Assembly: GCA_963514095.1 (NCBI GenBank)
Contig: OY741264.1
Span: 14,580,366 to 14,644,365, forward strand
Direction: 5' to 3'
DNA: 64,000 nt
From: Eutrigla gurnardus
Lineage: Eukaryota; Chordata; Actinopteri; Perciformes; Triglidae
In this document: one piece after another, positions 35,001 to 45,072 of the stretch
Numbering within the stretch: position 1 is the first letter of the stretch
How the letters are laid out: every line of letters starts with the position of its first letter
Notes under the pieces: generated by a model
Told to the model about the DNA's origin: nothing
What the model saw: only the letters and a program-made list of their open reading frames with translations
Databases searched by the model: none
Translations under genes and position numbers: made by a program

Positions 35001-36270
35001 ACAATGGCTGACAGGCCTCACTGGCGAAAGGATATTTACTAAATTAGACATAAACTGCAACGCTCTGCATCTCCGTCAAGGAACTTGTAAAGTCTCATAA
35101 ATAAGTAAGGCCAAATGACGGAGACGGAGCACGCAAACAAAAGTGGTGTACAAAATCCGACTGCGAGTGTGAGTGTGTGTTTGTTTGTGCATGCTTGGGA
35201 TGTTTTTTTGGGGTTGGGATAATGAGTTGTCGTTTTGCTGCTCTTCTCCACTCAACAACAACCTTTCCACCCCCTCTCTCTCTCTCTCTCAATCTTTCTC
35301 TCTCTTACACTAAACATTGCTCTCTTCCTCTCCACCCTCATTTCCAACTATCACTCCATCACCTCTGCCATTGTCAGTCTTGCGAGTCCCTCTCTGGCAG
35401 GATAAAAGGGACGCATATGCGTTCTCTACGTAATCTTGTCTGTGTCCTATCTGATAAATACTTTGGAGAAGAAGCTGATTATTATAGTTATAGCAGGGAT
35501 CAAATAGAGACATGGCAAAGCGAGTGGCTGAGTATTTTGGATCCAAACTTTGAGCATATGACTTCACCCTCCTCCCCTCGTTCCCCTCGCTGCATCGTTG
35601 CAAAGTCATGTCCGTGCCGGCCGCGACCCGTTTGAAAGGGATTAGCTTATTCCACGCGGGGTTTTTCTTTAGCGAGCGCTGGCACTACATAGGCAGCAAA
35701 TCCATAGGGGCCCTGGGATTCACATTGTAATGGTAGTAATAGCTATGGGGAGAAAACACACTTTTGCTTTTCGGAGCCGTTGGAAAAGCTAGCCCTCTCT
35801 CCGCCAATATATTATCCCACCCCCTTCATCCATGCACAGCCCCATCACAGAATGTGTCAGGATTTAAAACGGGACAGGATATTTTTAAGTAGCAAAAACA
35901 AAGTGTGTTGACTGTTTATTTCTTTCACTTGCTTCCTGTCATCTCTTGCCAAAGCTGTTAAGCAGCAGTATTGTCACTCCACTGTTCACCACCAGCTCCA
36001 TGCTCTCACTTCTTTTTTTCTTTCTTTATCTTTAACAATACCTGCGTTTTACAGTAGCAGCACTTTTTTAGCTGTGTCTTTATTTTTCCCATCTCTTTAT
36101 TTTTTTTAGCATCATCACTTTTGTTGGCAGTTGTCTTCAATAGTTAATGCCACAATGGAAATTGGTGGCAAACAACAAACCGTTGCAAAAGACAGGTTTA
36201 TTTGTTACATTTTGGAAGCAAATTTGTCTTACAGCATTGACTCTGAACTGGATGCCCCTCGGCATAAGAT
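32091..36270. other. Non-coding stretch with one enhancer-like block
   Basis: Mostly unique-looking. GT tracts lie at 34,078-34,090 and 34,161-34,196, and a CT tract at 35,273-35,290. The block 35,400-35,760 is non-repetitive; a plus-strand frame of about 72 codons (from the ATG at 35,417) crosses it and is acidic and Tyr-rich at first (YFGEEADYYSYSRDQ), with no match I know. The 143-codon frame at 34,669 is not supported by any motif. Confidence 0.35.
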
Positions 36271-36717
36271 TAGTGGTAGACCGATTAATGGCATTTTGAG
36301 ATGATCGGCATCGGGCAATGCCTGTGCTCACGTGGCCGACAAAAAGAATGTCTGCAGACACATCTGTAGGCAGCCTCGTCAGTGTGGCTGCTGTGGAATG
36401 ATGTTAGCGTTAGATGTAGTTAAGCAAACAGACAATGCACATTTTGTATTTTTACATATTTCTCTGTGTTCAAGTGAATAATACATGTTAAATAAATGTT
36501 CATTTAAGTTCAGCGATTTTGTGTCTCATTTGTTATTATTATTAAATTGTTAAGTACATTGTTTATCAGATGCAAAAAAAAAGGTTCAAGGTTCTTTATT
36601 TGTCACGTGCACAGAGATACAACGTAAAACATATCGGCATTATGGATCGGCCATTGGCCACCCTGCTCTCTTAATATCGGCATCGGCCATTGAAAAACCC
36701 ATATCGGTCGTCCACTA
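36271..36717. mobile_element. Short inverted-repeat element, 447 bp
   Basis: The ends are inverted matches, tagtggtagaccgat at the left and atcggtcgtccacta at the right. Interior copies of atcggcatcgg near both ends (36,304 and 36,677) act as sub-terminal repeats. A ttcaaggttctttatttgtc stretch at 36,588 may be a small foreign insertion. If the outer TA belongs to the target, TA duplication fits a Tc1/mariner-type element; an 8-bp hAT duplication is not seen. Confidence 0.6.
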
Positions 36718-36720
36718 TAT

Positions 36721-37204
36721 AAAAAGTGGACGTCACCGTGACGTCACCCATTGATTTGTGGACCTCTGTTTTAAAGCCTGTAGTTTGACATTTTTACTGG
36801 TACAGTCTTGGGAAACGAGAGGGTGAAATTAAGTACAGTCAAATGGTTAATAAAACCTTTTGAAAAGACCAAAACATTTTACCATTAACTTGCATGAAGA
36901 GAAAACCCACTATGAAAGGCTTAAATTTATAAGATGAAAAAAGACAAACTCCCAGACTGGACAACGTCATGGTAGCGACCTGTCAATCACCAGGTAGCCC
37001 CAACCCTAAAGCATCCCCTGCTTTCTGGTCTGTTTGACTCTAAATGGACCATAAATGAACATCATGCTGGATTAAGGAAGACCTGAAACTAGAGATTGAG
37101 ACCATAAACTCATGTTTACAATGTTTACAGAGATAATAAATCAAGAGGAAAGTTGAGTAATTTTCCCATAGACTTCTATACAATCAGACTTCTTTTTGCT
37201 ACGA
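36721..37204 (+). repeat. Dispersed repeat, family A, copy 2 (left part)
   Basis: Begins aaaaagtggacgtcaccgtg and keeps gacgtcacccattgatttgt, gacctgtcaatcacc, gaccataaactcatg and cttctatacaatcagac in the same order as copy 3 at 53.7-54.3 kb. It is cut at 37,204 by the SINE insertion and continues at 37,757. It directly abuts the element ending at 36,717. Confidence 0.75.
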
Positions 37205-37216
37205 GAGGAGTCAACC

Positions 37217-37744
37217 TGGCTGGATGGTGGTGTAGTGGGTAGCACTGTCGCCTCACAGCGAGAGTCCCGGGTTTGATTCCCGGGTCGGGTCCCTTCTGGG
37301 TTGAGTTTGCATGTTCTCCCCGTGTGAGCGTGGGTTCTCTCCGGGTTCTCTGGCTTCCTCCCACAGTCCAAAGACATGCAGGATGGGGATAGGTTCATTG
37401 ATGACTCTAAATTGCCCGTAGGTGTGAGTGTGAGTTGGTTGTGTGTCTCTACATGTCAGCCCTGTGATAGACTGGTTACCTGTCTGTCTCTACATGTCAG
37501 CCCTGTGATAGACTGGTTACCTGTCTGTCTCTACATGTCAGCCCTGTGATAGACTGGTTACCTGTCTGTCTCTACATGTCAGCCCTGTGATAGATTGGTT
37601 ACCTGTCTGTCTCTACATGTCAGCCCTGTGATGGACTGGCAACCTGTCCAGGGTGTAACCTGTCTTCGCCCAATGTCAGCTGGGATCGGCTCCAGCCCCC
37701 CCGCGACCCTGAATACAGGATAAGCAGTAGACTATGGATGGATG
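37217..37744 (+). mobile_element. tRNA-derived SINE inserted in family A repeat
   Basis: Flanked by 12-bp direct repeats gaggagtcaacc (37,205-37,216) and gaggaatcaacc (37,745-37,756), one mismatch, marking target-primed insertion. The head has an A-box-like tggtgtagtgg and a B-box-like ggtttgattcc, as in RNA polymerase III promoters. The body has gcatgttctccccgtg, cagtccaaagacatgca and ctctaaattgcccg, shared by a very common fish SINE. The tail, ggataagcagtagactatgg then ggatgga, matches the LINE 3' end at 53,318-53,345. It carries a 41-bp internal tandem array. Confidence 0.88.
37446..37650 (+). repeat. 41-bp tandem repeat inside the SINE, five copies
   Basis: Copies start at 37,446, 37,487, 37,528, 37,569 and 37,610 and each begins tctctacatgtcagccctgt. 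The first four are nearly identical; the fourth has gattgg for gactgg, and the last diverges to gatggactggcaacctgtcc, the form expected for an unexpanded SINE. The amplification is therefore a local event inside this copy or its source lineage. Confidence 0.95.
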
Positions 37745-37756
37745 GAGGAATCAACC

Positions 37757-37832
37757 CCTTGTGGTCAGCAGAGAAAATACAGGTTTTTCCCATTGGCTTT
37801 ATGTTTCAGACCTGGAGGTTGCAGCCTGGTTA
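37757..37832 (+). repeat. Dispersed repeat, family A, copy 2 (right part)
   Basis: Continues the interrupted copy: ccttgtggtcagcagagaaa, then cattggctttatgtttcaga, matching the cccactgatggccagtagag...cattgtcttcacttttcaga order of copy 3. Confidence 0.7.
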
Positions 37833-38520
37833 CACTATACATTTGACCATTTACCATCCTGATGTAATTGTCACTTTCAGCAAATGTTTTATAGTTCTGC
37901 ATGAAAACATTTCATTTAAATTAAATATTGGGCTGTAAAACAAGTGCTTTCAAGAGAAATGTCTTGGACCAGATGATGAAACTGTCGGTGCTCATTCTGT
38001 GAGGACAGTGTAGTTCCTGCATTTCAGATATTATTCCTTACTTTATAATTTAGGAGTAAGGCATGCTCTCACTCTGTTGTTATTCATGTTCACATTACCT
38101 CAATAATATAAGTAAGAAAGACAGTGTGCAGATTTGTTTGCTATTTTAGCACACAACTGCATTTATGCATTCAAAACAGCAGACAAAAAGCTTTGTTTAG
38201 AGAGGATTTGTTTTACAAGGGAAGGTGGTCTATAAGAGTCATTACAAGAGTGCATCATGTCAGTCCCCTCCAAATCTGACAAAATCTGCCATTAATGTTT
38301 ACGGATTGTGTCTACCAGCATTAGTACAACTTCTGCAATCCCATTTCACTGTGATAATCAGTCTCAAAGGTAAAAATGTGTCTTATAAAATACACATGGT
38401 GTCATCGATCAAATCATAAGAAACAATTGTTTGACCAAAGAACACTTCTCAAGTACGAATGTTTTCCTTTTTTTGTTTGTTAAATATATTTGGATTTTGT
38501 TGATTCTCTTTCTTTTGCAC
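37833..38520. other. Non-coding stretch, nothing recognised
   Basis: AT-rich unique-looking sequence without exon or repeat signals. Confidence 0.5.
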
Positions 38521-38523
38521 ACA

Positions 38524-38625
38524 TTTTTTTTTTTTTTTTTTTTTTTTACATTTTAGACCAAATGATTAATAGAGAAAAAATGATATGCCGATTAATAGAT
38601 GATGAAAACAATTGTTGGTTGGTTA
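38524..38625 (+). repeat. Poly-T run and family D right end
   Basis: Twenty-four T residues (38,524-38,547) are followed by acattttagaccaaatgatt, gccgattaatagatgatgaa and aacaattgttggttgg, which match from memory the right end of the family whose middle part is at 14.8-15.1 kb. The rest of the copy is absent. Confidence 0.5.
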
Positions 38626-41184
38626 TTTGTTATCAAATAAAAGTTGTTATAAAAGTTATTTTGGAGACATTTTGATGTGATGACAATATCTACATTAAGT
38701 AAAGTGTTTAGAGAAGATTAGAGAGACGAAAATCAAGCTGGAATATTACAGACACAATGAGAAAATCTTCAATAATCTTTGACAAAGTAATCGTGATAGC
38801 ACATTGGATTGGTTGGTAGACAAAACCTCTGCCAAGGAATTTATGTGTTTGCTTTGGTTTGTTCGTCTGTTTGTCACCAGGATTACAAGAAAACTACAGG
38901 CCCGATACACAAACTATTTAAGTATCCTTCTGCTTTTATTGTGTATTTCTATTATTATTTTAATATTATTTTGTGTGATCACATCATTATTCTGACCTTT
39001 GCATTCGTAACTGTCAGTCCTATGCAATGTTGGAGATTTGAATCTTTTGTATCTACGATACAAGATAAGTGGCTAATAAATGCATGGGATGTGACCGGAA
39101 ATGTGAGTGAAAAGATCAATTTAGTGCAATTAAATTAGAAATCAGTGAAAGCATTGCCACGGCAGATAAGCGCAAGTACAAAATACTAACCCTGATATCC
39201 ATGAGCACAGAAGTAAGTGGTGGCTGTGAAGCCATGGCATTTGAATGACACATTGATGGCCACGGCTCGTACGTGGCATGCCAAGAGTCCAGAAGATAGA
39301 ACCAGTCTGGATCGGAGCGGGCCAAGAGCTTAGTGGGGAGTCCACAAACTGCTCAAAGCTGACATTTGTGCCTCCAGGAGGTACGCAAACAGGGATAGAC
39401 ATACAGTCAGATCCAACTACCCCCCCTCCACGCACACTCCTCCCACCCCTCAACCCACCCAGTTGTCTTCATCTCTCCATCAATCTCATTTAATTGTTTT
39501 TCCATCGGAGATGTTGTACATAGATAACTCACGGTGCATTATTCCGATTCCTCCGTTCTCTCCAGCAGAAGTGCCATTCTGAGAGCCGGCCCCGTCTTTA
39601 GCTGTCTGGGGGATGGCGGGGAAACTGCTGATGTGCTGTGGATCGTTTTCCCTCCAATGGTGCTGGAGTTCATTTAATGGGCTCAGGTTCTTGTTAAATC
39701 ACGCAGACTGATTGCTTTTATGTACTACCGTACTGACTTCTCCATTTCACCACAAAATAAGCAAAGTGTTTAAATACATGGAGGGATAAAGTTGGATGTA
39801 AGAATACGGACAATTATGAAATCAAATTTTCTTAATGGAACACATGTATATTAGATGATGGCAACATATCCTCAAACCCCAAACCGATATATTTTATGAG
39901 TGCAAGGAAACAGGGATTAATGAAAGGGATTATATCCTACTCAGGATCCCCAAGAAAACCCAATTCATAGAACATGTATAATGAATGAACAAAAGAAGAG
40001 ATTTTCAAGCAGCAGCAGCTTTATTACACCGCCTTTTCACGCTTGTTGCTGATTCAAAGTTTTGATTAAATCCGGTATTTTTCTTAAAACCATCTAATCG
40101 TAAGTGGACATCTGTTATACAGTTTTATCTGTTGCCATTTTGTTTCTAAAAAAAGGAATAATAAACTCCTGAAATGGAGAAAATCGCTGGGCTGTCGACA
40201 CTATGAGACAGAAACTCCCCTTTTCAGCCTGATGCTGTTCAAAAACACACTGGCTCATCTGCTACCAATTATTACCTACAAAAGAGAGTGAAAGTGTTTT
40301 GACATAATTGGTTTAAATGAACTTTTGACATGTCGCAAAACAAGAAATGGTGCTTTTCCATCAGCTGGTTTGGAGCCAATGAACTTGGCTACAGCGCAGT
40401 TTGGTCAGAAGTTGGTGTTATAGACTTTCATAGCTCTTAATCTGCCAGTAAACAAAGCAGAAGAAGCTAACATTTCCCATGTGTGTTAAATGTTCCCTAT
40501 GTCAGAATTTATTCGGCAAAGGCATTTCTGTAATCCATTTCATTAATTAGCACTTTTTCAACATTGCAAAAAAACACTGTAAGCAACTGTTAAAAACGTT
40601 TTTCCAAAATGTATTTTTATAAAATTTTGCCATTTTCAAAAAATGCACATCAAAATATGTGAAACACTATCTAACAATCATCTGTTATTTATATCTAAGA
40701 AACGGACTGCTGCTGAAGCATCAAATTACCACTGATTATGTACAGTATACAGTAAAGTATTGAAGCTCTGAAATTACAAGCACTTGACACAGCACCTAAC
40801 AGTGTCACTCAGCACATCATTAGCGAAACAAATTGGTTAGCAAGTTGTCTTAAAAAGAGCAGCTGTAGTATTAACGCAAGCTATGAGGTGGGCTGCAAAT
40901 GTTACAACTCATGGATGGACGACATTTAAGGTTTGTAAATGACAGAAACCGTGATAAATGCCAGAGAAGTCCCTTGGAGGTGTGTTGCTGCTGACAGTTT
41001 AAACAGCCTTATCTCACAGGAATATGTGAAATGACAACAGCCACGTTAACAGCTAGTTATGGGGTGGTGGCATGGAATGTGTTGAAATGACATGCAGGCA
41101 CCACAGAAATAACACTAATGGGAAGTCATTATCCTGATGATCCTTTTGAAACACCTTTTAATCAAAGTCCACATAGGGAGGTCG
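38626..41184. other. Non-coding stretch with one ambiguous open block
   Basis: Nothing is firmly recognised. The block 39,116-39,453 is open in several frames on both strands: minus-strand DPDWFYLLDSWHATYEPWPS, another minus-strand VDSPLSSWPAPIQTGSIFW, and a plus-strand frame ending near a donor-like gag/gtacgc at 39,382. Mutually exclusive frames cannot all code, and I know no matching family. Confidence 0.35.
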
Positions 41185-41345
41185 GGGTGGAATGGTGGCC
41201 AAACATGGGACTTTCACCCAGGAGACCGATGTTTGTGTCCCGTCTAGAACAAACATCAGCCTTAACTTATTTTGAACGATGTAGGTTAGGTAAGAAGTAA
41301 CATAACAAACGGAGACACTTTTAACTCAAACCATGTTTTCTTTCC
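41185..41345 (+). repeat. Dispersed repeat, family E, fragment
   Basis: Shares ttcacccaggagaccgatgt and the following tcccg word with the copy at 9,975. The right part is diverged. A 60-codon frame crosses it without meaning. Confidence 0.45.
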
Positions 41346-43773
41346 ACAGGGGATGGACACAATTCAGTGTGTCCACCCACAAATATTCTAGAACTTGGTG
41401 TGAAGACATATCAATGCAAAGTTGAAATAGTTTAAACAACCCTGTGTATACTGCCAGTTGGATTACAGTTGACACCTGTAAGTGTACAGTGTTTTATAAC
41501 AGTGGCTCTTCAGGGCAACAAAAAATGCACAGCATAAATGGTCCATCGGTCAAATCACTGTAAATAATGCAAGATGTACCTCAGCATATGACATTTTTGT
41601 TGTCATTCTCTTGAGTGAAGGCTTCCTTTAGACTCACAGTTCCGCACACAACAACAGGGATCATAATCAATCATGTGCATTTCTCCACCAAGACTAGCTT
41701 CGTTTGACCACAATGCATGCTGTATTCTGAGACATGATACACGTGGACACTTGCATGTGATTGCTCAGTCATTTTTGATTAAGCTCCATTTGAGTCAGTA
41801 AAGTTGTATTTGTCGAGAAGCCCTACGTGTTAGAAAATGACATCTTAAATCTTTAACAGTTGAAAGCATATGGCCTAAGTTGATGAGTGTTTGCTACAAA
41901 TGTAAAAGCCTTATTTTCAATAATAACTTCAATTCATTTCATAGTTAGTGAGAGAAATCCTAAACAGCAACAGAGCTGAAATAAATTCTTTATTCCCCTT
42001 CAGCTACTCTCGTTATTCTTCTTAATTCCTTGACTTGTGCACGCATAGCGTTGTGCATTTCCACTGTTTTACTTATTATGTACTCAATAAATAAAATCTA
42101 ACTGTGGACTGGTAAGGGTTCAACAGAGTGGGATCTGTGTGATCAACAGAACTGTAGTGTGCGGTGCCAACCAGCACTGATGACTTTCAGAAGGATGCTT
42201 TCCAACAAAATTATGCAGTGCGCCATGAAAGTGGTATGCATCCACTTTAACAAGGACTCTTTGTTTTATGCTGTTGCTCGCCATGTGTCATTGACTTTAA
42301 TGCCTTATAAATACCATTGATATATTAAATTGGTATTACACCACCGTATTTTTATCATCTCTGAGCTTGTTTCTGGCGCCTTTATATCGAGAGAGAATGA
42401 GAGAAAAGATGAAAAGGGCTCCGCCAGCTTCTCTTTTTTTGGAGTAGGCTGTTGGTGAGTTCTGTTCATTTCACTCAGGGCACTTTGTGTCGATAGCTTA
42501 CTGTGCACATATAAGAAGCGTGTGGTGCTAGAAATAATTGTTCTTTTCATGGTAAGAAAGGCATATCAATTAAGAGTAAATAGTCGTCTTAGTTATTACG
42601 GTACAGCTCAGTCGTATGATGTCAATTGTGCCATTTTTTTTACAGTGTCCGTGTGCAAACTGTATTTAAGCCTTGTGATGTAGTACCCAGCATTTAACAT
42701 GAGAAATACTCACAATATGTGCTTATTTGTGACTCATCGTTATAATGGCTGTTCGTGGAAAAAGAGGAGATGGCGGGTTTTTTTTTTTAAGTGCTCAAAG
42801 AGACTATTCATTCCCTACTTGTAACAGCTCTTTGTCTATGACATGCTTTAACCACAACAGTTGGTCTGTCTATTGAGGGTTAACTCAGGCACTTTGTTTT
42901 TCATTTTTATCCGAGGCTTAGGGGTATACACTGTAGGCCTATTATTTCTCATTGCCTGGGGACTTGATCTTGAAAGGAAACAGTCATATTGTATTGAAAA
43001 TAAGCAGTTAGAAATCATGAGGGAATACAGGCATATGCTTGATATATCCACAAGCAGGTTCCTTCATTGACATAATGCGATTGTATTACATTCTCCAACA
43101 TTTGCTGCAGAAATAGATGTGTCTACTACCGCAGATGATTTAAAATAATTATTTTCATTTTATATTAGGGGCGATCGGTAACTTCTTCTTATGTATTTTA
43201 TGATGTGTAGGCATCTCCACCATTCCTCTGGCACATTGTTTGATGTTCTGCAATATGTTTAATGTATGTGTAGAGAGCTAACAGACATCAGCAACCAGAA
43301 CTCAACTCAATCCACTGTATAATTGAGTCTCAATAGACGTAACATTAAACAAGTAGAAAAGATAGAACTCACAGGGCAAATAAGCACTCATCTAATAGTT
43401 AGTAGTGGGTCGTATATCAGTCAGAGGAGTTATCTCGGGAGCAGCATGATGATCATGATTACCTGTTTTAATGGATGAAGAGGAGTGATAGTGTTTCATG
43501 ATGGTAATGGCATTTGACCCCACTTGTATGATCCTATATGGGGCTGGATCAAGATGAGTGATTTGAAAAGCCAAGAGTGGGAGGAGGAGAATCTCAGAGA
43601 TAATTAAAGGGGAAAAACACTTTCAAAACTCTATGTCGTACAAATGTAATTATATGTGGTATGTAATTGTAGCCTTATTTTCAAATTATGATTCATGAAC
43701 ATTTCTTCAACAATGATGATTGCGTTTTCTTGACTAGTTTCTGTTTGTTGTGGTTGAAGGATTATCATCTTCA
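41346..43773. other. Non-coding stretch, nothing recognised
   Basis: AT-rich, unique-looking, with a T11 run near 42,778. Short frames at 42,305-43,070 have no signatures. Confidence 0.5.
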
Positions 43774-43799
43774 ACACACACACACACACACACACACAC
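43774..43799 (+). repeat. (CA)13 microsatellite
   Basis: Uninterrupted CA run. Confidence 0.96.
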
Positions 43800-43893
43800 T
43801 TTACCGCTAAAAAAAACACCCCACCATTATTACATTCAACACACTCAGTTCGAGTATTGCTGCTACAGCCTTATTTGGTCTGATATGACCAGA

Positions 43894-44097
43894 GCTTATG
43901 GTGGCTAGCGTTAACTATATGCTGGCTAGCGTTAACTAGCTCATGGTGGCTAGGGTTAACTAGCTTATGGTGGCTAGCGTTAACTAGCTTATGCTGGCCA
44001 GCTTCAACTGGCTTATGCTGGCTAGCATTACTAGCTTATGGTGGCTAGAGTTTAGTATTTTATGGTGACTAGCGTTAACTAGCTTATGGTGGCTAAG
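43894..44097 (+). repeat. 24-bp minisatellite, about 8.5 copies
   Basis: The unit is close to gcttatggtggctagcgtta followed by acta. Copies vary in gg/gc before tggc and in the gcgtta word; two copies are more diverged (ttcaactggc and agtttagtat). Units contain the half-palindromes gctagc and gttaac. It ends 40 bases before the piggyBac-type element. Confidence 0.92.
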
Positions 44098-44136
44098 TTT
44101 CACTGATGACACCCCATTCCATCTCTGTAACCTTAA

Positions 44137-45072
44137 CCCTCTGAGACCCATTGTAGCGTATACGCTACAAAAGATCACATTGTATTTAGATCGTTATAAC
44201 TCCTCAATGGTTTGCGCTAGAAACATACCTTTTTTCTTCTTAAACTAGAGAAACGGGGCTAAACAACGGTACCCTGTTTGCCCATGTGAGGGATTTATTT
44301 CCGACAACAAATCAAATGCGTAAAGTAGTAAAATATGTGACTTGATGTCTCCTCGTCTCCGTGGCGCATTTCTCCGTTTTGTGTATATCGATGACTTCTC
44401 ATCCGCCATTTTGCTAGTGACGTATAGAGTTACGTGTGTGCATCGGACACTCGATTGGCTCCCGTAGCGGCTTTTACAGCCAATCGGAAAGCCTAATTTA
44501 CGCTTGGTCGTGAATTGTTGTGTTTGCCCAAACGGGAGACATGGAGGACTTCAAAGCAGAGAAAATTACGGTCAAAGAATTATTGTAGTTAAAGAGAAAG
44601 TTAAATACATAAATGGCACAGAAGTACACTATATACTGTACACACATATTTAGGGCAGGGAGAGGAAAGGACCATTCCTGGCAACAAAAAAAAAACGCCC
44701 ATGGACACTACCCAAAATAATGTCCATATTTTATAGACAGAAGGAGCTAGAAGCTTCAAATAACTTCTAGCATAATTCAAACAAGTGTGTGCAACTTTCT
44801 ACATTGAGCTTTTATTTCGTTATAATGGTTTGCAGTGCTGTTTTCAATAAAATCTCTAAAAATTCAAGGTGTTTTTTATTTATTTTTAATTTATGGGCTA
44901 AAATCCCCTATTATAGTGTATATATAATTTATTGAGTGATATGCACAGTTAGCCGAGGTTGTACTGATTCTGGGGATGTGTATAACTTGATGATACTCTA
45001 AGAAATGACAATTTTATAGGGCAAAACAAAAGTATGAAAAGACGGAAAGTTCTCTATGTGGGTCTCAGAGGG
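44137..45072. mobile_element. piggyBac-type non-autonomous element (MITE), 936 bp
   Basis: The left end is ccctctgagaccca preceded by TTAA (44,133-44,136), the target site of piggyBac transposons. The right end is the inverted tgggtctcagaggg, followed by tgag where TTAA is expected, so that side has mutated. Next to the left end is a perfect 20-bp palindrome (44,151-44,170). There is no transposase frame; the interior is AT-rich with one CpG-rich segment (44,350-44,480). Confidence 0.85.

Noticed and set aside
37446..37650. CRISPR-like array of five 41-bp units
   Set aside because: The units are contiguous without unique spacers and lie in a vertebrate SINE.
43894..44097. CRISPR-like or satellite centromeric array
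   Set aside because: Only 8.5 contiguous 24-bp units with no spacers; an ordinary minisatellite.
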